A stretch of 7,490 nucleotides of DNA, taken from assembly GCA_013152695.1 (NCBI GenBank), contig JAADFV010000132.1, positions 9,863-17,352 of the forward strand, given 5' to 3'. Position 1 is the stretch's first letter. Every line of letters starts with the position of its first letter. Both the position numbers and the translations under genes were made by a program. The notes beneath the pieces were generated by a model. It saw only the letters and a program-made list of their open reading frames with translations. It made no database searches and had not been told where the DNA came from. The DNA comes from Chloroflexota bacterium. GTDB lineage: Bacteria; Chloroflexota; Anaerolineae; J102. Positions 1 to 6,089 of the stretch are shown piece by piece.

Positions 1-546
1 GAGGGTAAAGTTCCTGAGCCGGGAGAGTTTGACGAAGTCGATCGAGCCATTCTCAACGAATCTGAAATTGCCTTCACTGAAGTGGGCAAAGAACTCGATG
101 CCGTACGTCTGAAAATTGCCCTTTCGAAGGCGATGGAATTGGCACACAAGGCTAACCGTTATCTCAACGAAAAAGCACCCTGGACTCAGATAAAAAGCGA
201 TCCAAAAGCAGCCGCCACCACCATTTATGTGGCCCTGCAAGTAATCGACCGCCTGAAAGTGCTCCTAAACCCCTTCTTACCCTTCACAACCCAGCAGCTT
301 CACCATTTCCTTGGTTACGAGGGGGATATTTTCGGGCGCCTCTACATCGATGAAGTAACTGATGCCCGCGGCACCCGTCCCGTCCTGCGCTATGACGGCT
401 CGCAGCTTGAGGCGCGCTGGGAACCCAGTGTGCTTCCTCCAGGCCAGAAACTCAACAAGCCCTCGGCTTTGTACAAAAAACTGGAACCGGAAGTGATCGA
501 GGAAGAGCGCAGACGCCTGGCCGAACATCTGGAAAAGGCGGATTAG
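1..546 (+). CDS. metG: Methionyl-tRNA synthetase, C-terminal part (5' end outside window)
   Basis: The frame is open from base 1 to a TAG at 544-546, giving 181 codons of a longer protein. MetRS charges tRNA-Met with methionine in the cytoplasm. The visible part is the all-helical anticodon-binding domain. Its most telling motif is NRYLNEKAPW at fragment codons 52-61, followed by a helix and LLNPFLPFTTQQL, which match the class Ia MetRS C-terminal fold. The HIGH and KMSKS catalytic motifs lie upstream of the window. A GTG at 82 could be mistaken for a start, but coding sequence clearly continues upstream of it. The protein ends soon after the anticodon-binding domain with a charged tail (LEPEVIEEERRRLAEHL), so it lacks the C-terminal EMAP/Trbp111-type tRNA-binding domain present in some MetRS. 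A strong terminator follows. Confidence 0.95.
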   Translation, partial: EGKVPEPGEFDEVDRAILNESEIAFTEVGKELDAVRLKIALSKAMELAHKANRYLNEKAPWTQIKSDPKAAATTIYVALQVIDRLKVLLNPFLPFTTQQLHHFLGYEGDIFGRLYIDEVTDARGTRPVLRYDGSQLEARWEPSVLPPGQKLNKPSALYKKLEPEVIEEERRRLAEHLEKAD

Positions 547-566
547 CGAGCACAAGACACAAATAG

Positions 567-604
567 GGGGAACGCAAATGAAAAACATTGCGTTCCCCTT
601 TTTT
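567..604 (+). terminator. Intrinsic terminator after metG
   Basis: A left arm beginning GGGGAACGCA (from 567) pairs with a right arm ending TGCGTTCCCC (to 598). The pairing extends through AATG/CATT with one bulged A, and a T-run follows at 599-604. It sits 20 bases after the metG stop. The next gene is convergent (stop at 637-639), so the same hairpin could also end that transcript, but on the minus strand the U-run is poor (TATTTGTG). Confidence 0.9.
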
Positions 605-636
605 ATTTACCAAAAGGCGAAACTGAGAAGACTTTC

Positions 637-1479
637 TTACTCTAACGGTGTCAGCCAGCGTGTTTCCGCATCACCCTCTGCTGCCCAGCCCTCCCAGCCA
701 TTTTCATGCCGCAAACGCCACCAGCGTAACCCATCCATGATGACGGGGCCCTGCACAACATCCAGCAGCACACCAGCGCGAACACGGCGATTGACCGTGC
801 CCTTCTTTCCAGGCTCAAAACGAATTGTCAGCACTCGCCCTGGTGCCACCGAAACTGTGACGATATCGCCCAGCCGCACAGGACGATTGACGGGACGGGG
901 TTTACCGATATCACCATCTAACCACAGACTCTGTTCATCACCTCCTGCAACCCAGCCAGCCAGGCCGTAGCCGTCGTCAACCTGCCACCACACATAACCC
1001 TCAGCAAACGTAGGGCCTCCCACCACTTTGACAACGGCACCTGGGGCGAAACGGCCACTGAGTTCAGCCTGGGTTGAGGGCTCACTACGAATATTGAGGC
1101 CTGTACGAGCCACCACCCGCGCCGCTTGCCCCACGCGCACATTACCTGCCGGCGTGGGTGTGGGGCTGGGAATACTAGAGGTGGGGGTAGGATCATTGGC
1201 AGAGACAGGATTGTTGAAGGGCGTCGGGGTCAGGGGGAGAGGGCGAGTAGGGGTAGCCGTAGAGCGTCTCGTAGGAATGAGGGTGGGATTCAAAAAAGTC
1301 TGGGGGGTTGGGCGCGGGGCAAAACTACCACAAGCCAGGATGAAAAAGAGAAAAGCTCCCGCGCTAAAAAGCAATCCTGCCCTCCGCCTTGAGCCAGAAC
1401 GAGGAGGGGAAGGAACAGGAGGCTTTTTTTGATCGGTTGGGTGAGAGGTTATCCCGGAAAGGGGGTTATGAGGGTGCAT
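637..1479 (-). CDS. SH3b-domain lipoprotein with Pro/Thr-rich linker
   Basis: A 280-residue protein predicted to be lipid-anchored outside the membrane. A short basic stretch (SRRR) precedes a hydrophobic segment ending in the lipobox ILACGS, with the lipidated Cys at about residue 50. Residues ~53-111 form a Pro/Thr/Ser linker (TPTPTP-like repeats). Two bacterial SH3 domains follow, at ~120-187 (GLNIRSEPS, then WWQVDDGYGLAGWVA) and ~208-276 (LTIRFEPG, then WWRLRHENGWEGWAA). SH3b domains usually bind cell-wall peptides or act as modules in envelope proteins; no catalytic domain is visible, so this is probably a binding or sensor protein. The frame stays open upstream to a GTG at 1575. I prefer the ATG at 1479 because a promoter lies just upstream inside that extension. 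The ~35 residues before the hydrophobic segment are unusually long for a lipoprotein signal. The stop is TAA at 637. Confidence 0.85.
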   Translation of the reverse strand: MHPHNPLSGITSHPTDQKKPPVPSPPRSGSRRRAGLLFSAGAFLFFILACGSFAPRPTPQTFLNPTLIPTRRSTATPTRPLPLTPTPFNNPVSANDPTPTSSIPSPTPTPAGNVRVGQAARVVARTGLNIRSEPSTQAELSGRFAPGAVVKVVGGPTFAEGYVWWQVDDGYGLAGWVAGGDEQSLWLDGDIGKPRPVNRPVRLGDIVTVSVAPGRVLTIRFEPGKKGTVNRRVRAGVLLDVVQGPVIMDGLRWWRLRHENGWEGWAAEGDAETRWLTPLE

Positions 1480-1488
1480 TGTCGCAAA

Positions 1489-1518
1489 AGGATACCGAGA
1501 ATGTCGCGACTGTGTCAA
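1489..1518 (-). promoter_or_regulatory. Sigma-70-like promoter of the SH3b lipoprotein
   Basis: On the minus strand there is a perfect TTGACA (-35, plus-strand 1513-1518), an 18-base spacer and TATCCT (-10, plus-strand 1489-1494, 4 of 6 to consensus). Only 9 bases separate the -10 box from the ATG at 1479, so transcription would begin at or within about 3 bases of the start codon. No Shine-Dalgarno sequence precedes this ATG, which fits a leaderless mRNA. The exact transcription start is inferred. Confidence 0.55.
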
Positions 1519-1586
1519 CTCCGCTGGATATGGGAAAGAGCCGTGGGAAGAAGAATCCGAAAAAGGAGAGAACACAAATGCCGACT

Positions 1587-1597
1587 TGTGCTATAAT
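1587..1597 (+). promoter_or_regulatory. Extended -10 promoter element of the metalloprotease gene
   Basis: TGTGCTATAAT contains a perfect TATAAT -10 box (1592-1597) preceded by an extended TGn. No good -35 hexamer is present at normal spacing, as is common for extended -10 promoters. The predicted transcription start near 1604 favours translation from the ATG at 1638 over the ATG at 1578, which would lie upstream of it. A nearly identical 11-mer precedes the VanW gene. Confidence 0.5.
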
Positions 1598-1637
1598 GCC
1601 TGGACAACTTATCCCTTCCCATCTCCCCTTTCCAACC

Positions 1638-2024
1638 ATGCCTCCAAACCCTTCTGCCCTCACACTCGAAGAATTTTCCGAACTGGCCCAGGAAGCGGCG
1701 CGACAACTCCCTGAGGAAATTGTGGCCATGATGGAAAATGTGGCCCTCACCGTGGCCGAATATCCTACGCCAGAACAACGGGCAGCCGCCAACCTGCGGC
1801 CGGGATTCGAACTCTATGGCCTGTACCAAGGTGTACCCCAAACTCAGCGCGGCCGAGGCTATGGCATGGTGCCTCCTGACCGCATCACCATCTTCATGTA
1901 TCCCATGGTCTTTCATTTCCGCACCGTGGCTGAGGTACGCGACCAGGTCCGGCGCACCTTACTTCATGAAATTGGACATCATTTCGGTCTTGGCGAGCAA
2001 AAACTGCGAAAGCTGGGCTACTGA
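1638..2024 (+). CDS. Minimal zinc metalloprotease (zincin-like, COG3824/PF06262 type)
   Basis: A 128-residue protein of the small family of minimal metalloprotease-like proteins. The diagnostic feature is the zincin signature HEIGHHFGLGE at residues 110-120, near the C-terminus, with both zinc-binding histidines and the catalytic glutamate present. The N-terminal half (TLEEFSELAQEAARQLPEE, then a MENVALTVAEYP strand) matches the family pattern in which a helix and a conserved N-V-A-V/L strand precede the active site. The family is about this long, so the protein looks complete. There is no signal peptide, so it should be cytoplasmic; its substrate is unknown. Start choice: the ATG at 1638 fits family length and the promoter at 1587-1597 but lacks a Shine-Dalgarno. 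An in-frame ATG at 1578 has a good one (AAGGAG, 9 bases upstream) and would add 20 residues. The TGA stop directly abuts the convergent VanW gene's stop. Confidence 0.85.
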   Translation: MPPNPSALTLEEFSELAQEAARQLPEEIVAMMENVALTVAEYPTPEQRAAANLRPGFELYGLYQGVPQTQRGRGYGMVPPDRITIFMYPMVFHFRTVAEVRDQVRRTLLHEIGHHFGLGEQKLRKLGY

Positions 2025-3860
2025 CTAGCCAGCGCTCTCTTCCTCGGCGTAAACCACCTCTGCCCCGGCCGGCGGGGTGAAGCCAGGACCAAAGCGATAT
2101 TTTGCCTGCCACGGCAGATAGTGACTCTTCAACGTATCATTCAACAGCACGGTACCATCGGCGGCGATCACTTTGCGCTTGGCCACGGCATCTAAGCCTG
2201 GGACCGCCCAATCGAACTGCACGACCTTGCCCGCGGGTAAACCGGGGTCTTCAATGTAAAGGGGAGGTGGAGGATCGACACGATTTGAGTACTTAGGCTT
2301 GGGCGCTTCCACCGTCCAGCCGGGTTTGGTGCCGTAAAACTGGAATTTGAGAATACCCTTTTTACTATCGACAACCGGTTTGATTAACAAATAATGGCCG
2401 GTCGTGTTACGGAACTTGAAATCCACATTTGGTGTGTAAATGGTGGCGTCAAGCCCCGGATCACCGTACCAGCCCACAACATAACCATGATTCCAGCGTT
2501 CCAAAAGGGGAAATCCACCGAACCAGGCTGCCCGGAAAACAGTCGTGCTTACCTGACAAACACCACCGCCAACCCCTACCGCCGTGGTATCCCCGGAGAT
2601 AATGAGAGAATCTTCGAAACCATTAGCGGCAGTGACATCGCCCACGTATTCATTGAAGGAAAAAACACCGTCGGGAGGAATAACCACCCCGACAAATTTG
2701 GAAGCAGCTACTTCGATATTCTTTACTCGTGCCTCACTCGAACCGGCAAAGCGGGTCACCCCCTCAGCTACCAACTCTTTGATCCCCAGATTAGCAGCGT
2801 CTTCTGATGCTACGGCCGGGCGTAAAGACTGGATCGGTAAGATCGCCTCGGTTTTTCCGTTTTTCACCGCCTCGGTAATGGCAGCGATAGTGCCGTCGAC
2901 ATCCAAGGCATAGCCATTCACGCTGGGAGAAAGTTCGATCAAAGTCGCGGACTTGGGATCAAAATCAAAGCGGGCATTGAGGGGAGGTCGATAAATTTGC
3001 TGGGCCCACTTTTCGACCAGGATACGCAACTTATCTTCCTGAATCTCTGCCCGTAAGCCACCAGGAGCGTCGTTATCGGCCTGCCAGGACAGAAGATCGG
3101 CCAGGGTGGCAGGATCGAGTGCAAATTGAAATTCCCCCTGCGTGTCGGCCAGCACAATGGGGTGATCGAGTAACTGCTGGATGGCCTCCTGGCTGGAACT
3201 GACATCAGCAGAGATGGCCTCCACCTTATGAACAACGACATCCACAACACCCCCCTGTCCCGATTCAATCCGTTGCAACACTTGGGCGCTGGTGGCTTCG
3301 ACATCAACCACCTGACCCGGCCGTGAAGCGGAAATCACCACTTGCAGGTCGCTGAGAAAGAGTTTGGGTTCGGTAACAGGACGATTGAGTGCGGCGGTAC
3401 GGGCGGCAATGGCGGCCGCAACCGCGCCGGGTTGCGCGGTCAAGCGTGGCGTCTGTTGCATCCCCTGCCAAAACGTCTGCCACTGCACCTTTAAATTTTC
3501 GATAGGACTACGATTTCGTCCCTGAGCAAAGGCCCGCGCGATGATGCCGCTCACATCGACCTGAACGCCCAATTCCTCCGCCTTGAGCGGCCACACTTGA
3601 TCACCGTAGCGGATCGCCAGGGGAGGAAGGTCATAATTTTCGGCTGCTACTTGTAATTCAGCACGAGCTTGTTCTGGTGTAAGACCGCTAAGATCGAGAC
3701 CAAGCGCCTGAACACCGGGATAGATACGCCCCTCATAATTGAGTTCGAAGCGACCAATAGCTAACAAAATCAGTAAAACAGGTAACAACAGCCAGAGGAG
3801 AACGAGTTGCCACCAGGTAGTACGATGTTGGGGGTGGGTGGGGGAAAGTACTTGCGTCAT
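2025..3860 (-). CDS. VanW-family protein with peptidoglycan-binding (PG_binding_4) domains
   Basis: A 611-residue envelope protein. An N-terminal hydrophobic helix (~18-36, LVLLWLLLPVLLILLA) anchors it, with the rest outside. Two repeats of the PG_binding_4 type found ahead of VanW or L,D-transpeptidase domains cover ~50-165 (with GVQALGLDLSGLTPEQA at 49-65) and ~210-340. The VanW domain spans ~365-510 with its hallmark GGGVCQVSTTVF at 431-442 and GVFSFNEYVG at 398-407. The C-terminus (~545-585) is a beta-rich tail ending in SHYLPW. VanW is named for an accessory gene in some vancomycin-resistance clusters, but its biochemical function is unknown; here there are no van genes, so a housekeeping wall role is likelier. 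The ATG start has an AAGGG Shine-Dalgarno 6 bases upstream. It ends in TAG and is monocistronic. Confidence 0.92.
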   Translation of the reverse strand: MTQVLSPTHPQHRTTWWQLVLLWLLLPVLLILLAIGRFELNYEGRIYPGVQALGLDLSGLTPEQARAELQVAAENYDLPPLAIRYGDQVWPLKAEELGVQVDVSGIIARAFAQGRNRSPIENLKVQWQTFWQGMQQTPRLTAQPGAVAAAIAARTAALNRPVTEPKLFLSDLQVVISASRPGQVVDVEATSAQVLQRIESGQGGVVDVVVHKVEAISADVSSSQEAIQQLLDHPIVLADTQGEFQFALDPATLADLLSWQADNDAPGGLRAEIQEDKLRILVEKWAQQIYRPPLNARFDFDPKSATLIELSPSVNGYALDVDGTIAAITEAVKNGKTEAILPIQSLRPAVASEDAANLGIKELVAEGVTRFAGSSEARVKNIEVAASKFVGVVIPPDGVFSFNEYVGDVTAANGFEDSLIISGDTTAVGVGGGVCQVSTTVFRAAWFGGFPLLERWNHGYVVGWYGDPGLDATIYTPNVDFKFRNTTGHYLLIKPVVDSKKGILKFQFYGTKPGWTVEAPKPKYSNRVDPPPPLYIEDPGLPAGKVVQFDWAVPGLDAVAKRKVIAADGTVLLNDTLKSHYLPWQAKYRFGPGFTPPAGAEVVYAEEESAG

Positions 3861-3903
3861 AGATTACCCTTGAGTAACAAGACATAAAACATAAGCAAGC
3901 TAA

Positions 3904-3914
3904 AGTATAGCACA
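3904..3914 (-). promoter_or_regulatory. Extended -10 promoter element of the VanW gene
   Basis: On the minus strand the sequence reads TGTGCTATACT: an extended TGn plus TATACT (5 of 6 to TATAAT). No convincing -35 box lies at 16-18 bases. The predicted leader is about 35-40 bases and contains the AAGGG ribosome site. Two direct copies of AAGCAAGC (plus-strand 3893-3900 and 3931-3938) flank the box and could be regulator half-sites, though they may be chance. Confidence 0.5.
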
Positions 3915-4004
3915 TGAGTCGGTGTGCGAGAAGCAAGCCAGCTTACAGCGTTTGTACTTTGCTTGATCTATACTTATTTACACAATTCTTCCTCCTCCTT
4001 TGCA

Positions 4005-4042
4005 CGAAACCGGCCAGTTAGTTGGGCTTTTGGCCGGTTTCG
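4005..4042. terminator. Perfect 12-bp hairpin between methyltransferase and VanW genes (possible terminator)
   Basis: CGAAACCGGCCA (4005-4016) is perfectly complementary to TGGCCGGTTTCG (4031-4042) across a 14-base loop. It begins 5 bases after the methyltransferase stop (minus strand), the usual place for a terminator. There is no T-run on either side, so it may instead act as an mRNA-stabilising or Rho-associated 3' structure. Confidence 0.5.
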
Positions 4043-4046
4043 GCGT

Positions 4047-4781
4047 TTAGCGCTTTTCTGCCACAATGAAATGAGAAATGCCAAAGATCCGCAAGGGCGT
4101 TCGTTCTAACCAGTAGGTGAAGGTGCGCAGCCATGTTCCCAAACGCGGAAAACGATAAATGATGTTATCGTAACCGGGATAGATTTGACTGTGGTGAAGG
4201 ATGCGAAACGAATTCTCTTCGAGAAGCTGTCGCAAGGAGAAGGTCGTGTAGGCGCGAACGTGAGGGGCAAGTTTATTGCGCAGAGGGTTGGGCAGCCAAT
4301 TGATCAAGGGCGTGTTGCCAAAATGATAGGTGCCCCGCCAATAATGTCCGTGGGTCTCGAAGGGATAAAGGCGATTAGGCGCAAATAGGACAAGTCTCCC
4401 CCCCGGACGCAGGACCCGTGCAATTTCTGCCAGAGCCTGCCGATCATCGATAACATGCTCTATGACCTCGTGGGATAAAACCGTATCGAAATAATGGCTG
4501 CTAAAAGGTAGGGATTCGCATGCTCCTACGACACAATGTTGGAGTACTTGCCGGGCAGTCTACATACTGGAATAATCGACATCCAGTGAGATAACCCGTG
4601 CCCCCAAGTCGGCCAGATGCCTGCTGTACATGCCAATACCGGCACCATCTACTAATACCTTTGCATCTCGGACTTGCGCCCACTGCTTGATCAAATCCAG
4701 GCGCCGTTGTTGACCGGCCCGCCATACATAAGAAGGATGCCCCAAAGTTGCCGCTAATTCATCCGGACGTCGCCTTATCAT
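4047..4781 (-). pseudogene. Class I SAM-dependent methyltransferase interrupted by one in-frame TAG
   Basis: Read from an ATG at 4781 to a TAA at 4047, this frame gives 244 codons with a single interruption, TAG at 4560-4562 (codon 74). Before it is the SAM-binding motif I (VLVDGAGIGMYSRHLA) and the acidic strand-2 end (ISLDVD). After it the same frame continues with ESLPF, FDTVLSHEVIEHV, the motif IARVLRPGGRLVLFAPN, then FETHGHYWRGTYHFGN and a C-terminal half ending RTPLRIFGISHFIVAEK. Both halves together form a complete methyltransferase of normal length with no frameshift. The substrate cannot be told. The chosen ATG overlaps the upstream gene's TGA (ATGA) and has GGAG 7 bases before it; an ATG at 4796 is less well placed. 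Possible explanations are a recent nonsense mutation, a sequence error or suppressed amber. The TAG lies between motif I and the rest of the SAM fold, so the 73-residue N-terminal product alone would be inactive. Confidence 0.85.
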
Positions 4782-5227
4782 TCGTTTCTCCGCCATTCCT
4801 CTTTGTGCCCGAACCCCCTGCGATTGTCGATCAAGCGAATCCAGGTCGGAACGATTTTATAGTAACGAGCACGCCCTAATGGGCCGGCCAGGACTTCGGC
4901 TTTAGCAATGAAGGGAAAGCGTTTGTTGTACAAATCGCGAGCGATTTCTTCTTCATCGGGCTCACTACACGGTAACGCCACTCCTCGCAATTGTAAACCC
5001 TGCAGCGTTTGCCACTCCTGATTATCGTGGGCAATGGTAGCAGCCACAGCCGCACCATCTTTGAGATGCTGAGCATGCGCTGTTTTCGGGTCCGAAAGAA
5101 AATAAAGGGTCAGATCGGGCCCGAAAGTGTAAAAAAGCGAACAAGCAAAGGGAACCCCCTCGCTGTCGACAGTCGCCAAAGAGAGGGTATTGTGCTCCTC
5201 GAGAAAACGCTGGATTCTGGAAAGCAT
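4778..5227 (-). CDS. PNPOx-like (YhbP-type) flavin-binding protein
   Basis: A 149-residue protein of the pyridoxamine 5'-phosphate oxidase-like split-barrel superfamily, closest by eye to the YhbP/UPF0306 group. Signs are the N-terminal HNTLSLATVDSEGVPFACSL strand pair, LYFLSDPKTAHAQHL (residues ~40-54), the strand VAATIAHDNQEW, GLQLRGVA, and the C-terminal PTWIRLIDNRRGFGHKEEW. Members bind FMN or a related cofactor as dimers; most lack a proven reaction, so the enzymatic role is unassigned. The length fits a single-domain member. It is probably cytoplasmic, with no signal peptide. It lies 28 bases after the FmdB-like gene and overlaps the methyltransferase start by 4 bases, so the three are probably one transcript and translation of the last two is coupled. 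The ATG start lacks a clear ribosome site. Confidence 0.85.
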   Translation of the reverse strand: MLSRIQRFLEEHNTLSLATVDSEGVPFACSLFYTFGPDLTLYFLSDPKTAHAQHLKDGAAVAATIAHDNQEWQTLQGLQLRGVALPCSEPDEEEIARDLYNKRFPFIAKAEVLAGPLGRARYYKIVPTWIRLIDNRRGFGHKEEWRRNE

Positions 5228-5255
5228 GCGAATTGTTTAGTTGCCCACGCTACGA

Positions 5256-5573
5256 CTACCCCGTCTGCGCGTTTTCTTGTTTTTTAGTTTCTGCCTGTTT
5301 TGTGCTCGTCTCAGTGCCATTGCTCTTAGCAGTACCATTATTGCTTTCCGAAGCTTCCTTGGTTGCGGTCGGCTTGGTGGCGCTGTTCTTTCCGCGGGCA
5401 TCGGTTACGTAGAAACCAGAGCCTTTGAAAACAATAGCTGGCGCCGAGAAAATCCTGCGTACGTCCCCGGTACCATTGCAGTGAGGACATACGGGCACAC
5501 CATTGTCTGAAAAACTTCGTCGAACCTCAAATCTTGTATGACAGGTGTCACAGATATATTCGTACAGAGGCAT
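5256..5573 (-). CDS. FmdB-family zinc ribbon protein with long polar tail
   Basis: A 105-residue protein starting with the family's hallmark MPLYEYICDTC. The zinc ribbon uses two CxxC pairs (CDTC at residues 8-11 and CPHC at ~29-32). The usual FSAPAIVFKGSGFYVTD segment follows, and then a tail of about 45 residues rich in Thr, Ser, Lys, Glu and Asn that should be disordered. FmdB proteins are named from an early link to formamidase/amidase regulation. Their molecular role is not settled, and nucleic-acid or protein contact through the ribbon is a reasonable guess. An upstream in-frame GTG at 5588 would add five residues (MSCSI), but the ATG at 5573 matches the family start. It ends in TAG and is the first gene of the likely FmdB, PNPOx, methyltransferase operon. 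Confidence 0.9.
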   Translation of the reverse strand: MPLYEYICDTCHTRFEVRRSFSDNGVPVCPHCNGTGDVRRIFSAPAIVFKGSGFYVTDARGKNSATKPTATKEASESNNGTAKSNGTETSTKQAETKKQENAQTG

Positions 5574-5618
5574 AATGGAACAGCTCACAAATAACAGATT
5601 AAGAATTAATGACCAACG

Positions 5619-5643
5619 GCTAATGATAATTGATCATCGTTAA
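5619..5643. promoter_or_regulatory. AT-rich Fur/FNR-like operator candidate
   Basis: GCTAATGATAAT (5619-5630) matches 11 of 12 bases of the first part of the classical Fur box, but the second half of the box is poor. Overlapping it, TTGATCATCGTTAA (5630-5643) matches the FNR/CRP-type pattern TTGAT-N4-ATCAA in the first half and 3 of 5 in the second. It lies about 45 bases upstream of the FmdB-like gene and about 520 bases from the cytochrome operon. This is weak evidence from consensus only. Confidence 0.25.
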
Positions 5644-5681
5644 ACGGTCAAACCTGCTGAGTGGCTGATATGGGAAAGAAG

Positions 5682-5733
5682 AAGGGGTGCCTCAAAGCAG
5701 CGATCGCTGGGGCCAAATGATGACCCCTTTTTT
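5682..5733 (+). ncRNA. Terminator-like structured element (possible small RNA end or leader)
   Basis: AAGGGGT (5682-5688) pairs with ACCCCTT (5723-5729), enclosing a perfect 12-base palindrome CAGCGATCGCTG (5698-5709). Six T follow (5728-5733). This is the form of an intrinsic terminator read on the plus strand, yet the nearest plus-strand gene upstream ends at 2024 and the adjacent gene runs the other way. It could be the 3' end of a small RNA starting near 5590-5650, or an attenuator in a long leader of the cytochrome operon. I recognise no known riboswitch class. On the minus strand the same fold is followed by CTTCTTT, so an attenuator for the FmdB gene is also possible. Confidence 0.35.
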
Positions 5734-5843
5734 GGATGTGATGATCAGAGCTTAGGTTACAGCGAGGCCATAAGATGAGCGTATGTCAAACATTAGCGTT
5801 CCATTAGTGCGTTATTCCCTCTACCCGGGGTGCCACGCCGTAT

Positions 5844-5917
5844 TGTCATTCTGAACGAAGTGAAGAATCTCCCCCCTCACATGCACGGCCAGACCCTTCG
5901 TTTCACTCAGGGTGACA
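5844..5917. repeat. Degenerate 27-bp inverted repeat (dispersed TGTCATTCTGA-type repeat)
   Basis: The left arm at 5844-5870 starts TGTCATTCTGAACGAAG. The right arm at 5891-5917, reverse-complemented, starts TGTCACCCTGAGTGAAA. The arms are 27 bases each around a 20-base spacer and differ at 8 positions, all transitions, so G-U pairing could keep a single-stranded form fully paired. Sequences of the form TGTCATTCTGAgcgaAGcGAAGAATCT are familiar as dispersed intergenic palindromes in several bacterial phyla (from memory). A further partial copy of the arm end, CAGGGTGACA, occurs at 5908-5917 and again at 5927-5936. Confidence 0.75.
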
Positions 5918-5976
5918 CATGCCCCGCAGGGTGACATACGCCTATCACTACAACCTTGCCTCAGTACTTCTCCAAT

Positions 5977-6036
5977 TGGGGTGTTTGACCCATGCCAGGA
6001 CATACATGGGTCAAACACCCCATATCAAAAATGGGG
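5977..6036. repeat. Perfect 18-bp inverted repeat with alternative downstream pairing
   Basis: TGGGGTGTTTGACCCATG (5977-5994) and its exact reverse complement (6005-6022) flank a 10-base loop. There is no T-run on either strand, so this is not a standard terminator. The right arm's CCCCAT (6018-6023) can instead pair with ATGGGG (6031-6036) across a 7-base A-rich loop, so two mutually exclusive folds exist. It lies about 140 bases upstream of the cytochrome operon's first start codon. Candidate roles are an operator for a dimeric regulator, a leader RNA switch or a remnant of a mobile palindrome. Confidence 0.7.
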
Positions 6037-6060
6037 GTAGAAAATGGGGAGAACAACCGA

Positions 6061-6089
6061 TTGAAGAAAGCAGGTGGGCCTGTCACAAT
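6061..6089 (+). promoter_or_regulatory. Weak sigma-70-like promoter candidate for the cytochrome operon
   Basis: TTGAAG (6061-6066) and CACAAT (6084-6089) are separated by an ideal 17 bases, each matching consensus at 4 of 6. It would give a leader of about 70 bases before the ATG at 6165. This is the best-spaced pair I found in the last ~150 bases, but such matches arise by chance. Confidence 0.25.

Noticed and set aside
82..546. Separate small gene starting at GTG 82
   Set aside because: The same frame is open to base 1 and is MetRS-like throughout, so this is the tail of metG and not an independent gene.
2025..3860. Vancomycin-resistance gene cluster
   Set aside because: Only a VanW-domain protein is present. 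No VanH, ligase, VanX or VanRS-like gene is nearby, and VanW-domain proteins are common in non-resistant bacteria.
3978..4005. CCTCCTCCTTTGC resembling the 16S rRNA 3' end (anti-Shine-Dalgarno)
   Set aside because: The surrounding sequence does not match 16S rRNA. On the minus strand it would be a strong ribosome site, but no start codon with more than a few codons follows.
4047..4307. Stand-alone 86-residue gene starting at TTG 4307
   Set aside because: It is the C-terminal part of the methyltransferase frame. Sequence upstream of the TTG in the same frame is clearly methyltransferase up to the amber codon.
4560..4562. Pyrrolysine or general amber recoding
   Set aside because: Three neighbouring genes use TAG as their genuine stop, and this is not a methylamine methyltransferase, the enzyme class known for pyrrolysine.
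5698..5709. CAGCGATCGCTG as a HIP1 (GCGATCGC) cyanobacterial marker
   Set aside because: It is a single copy, the other genes do not point to cyanobacteria, and the palindrome is explained as the inner stem of the terminator-like fold.
5821..6018. Minus-strand open frame of 65 codons
   Set aside because: It runs through the inverted repeats, has no ribosome site and shows no family-like pattern.
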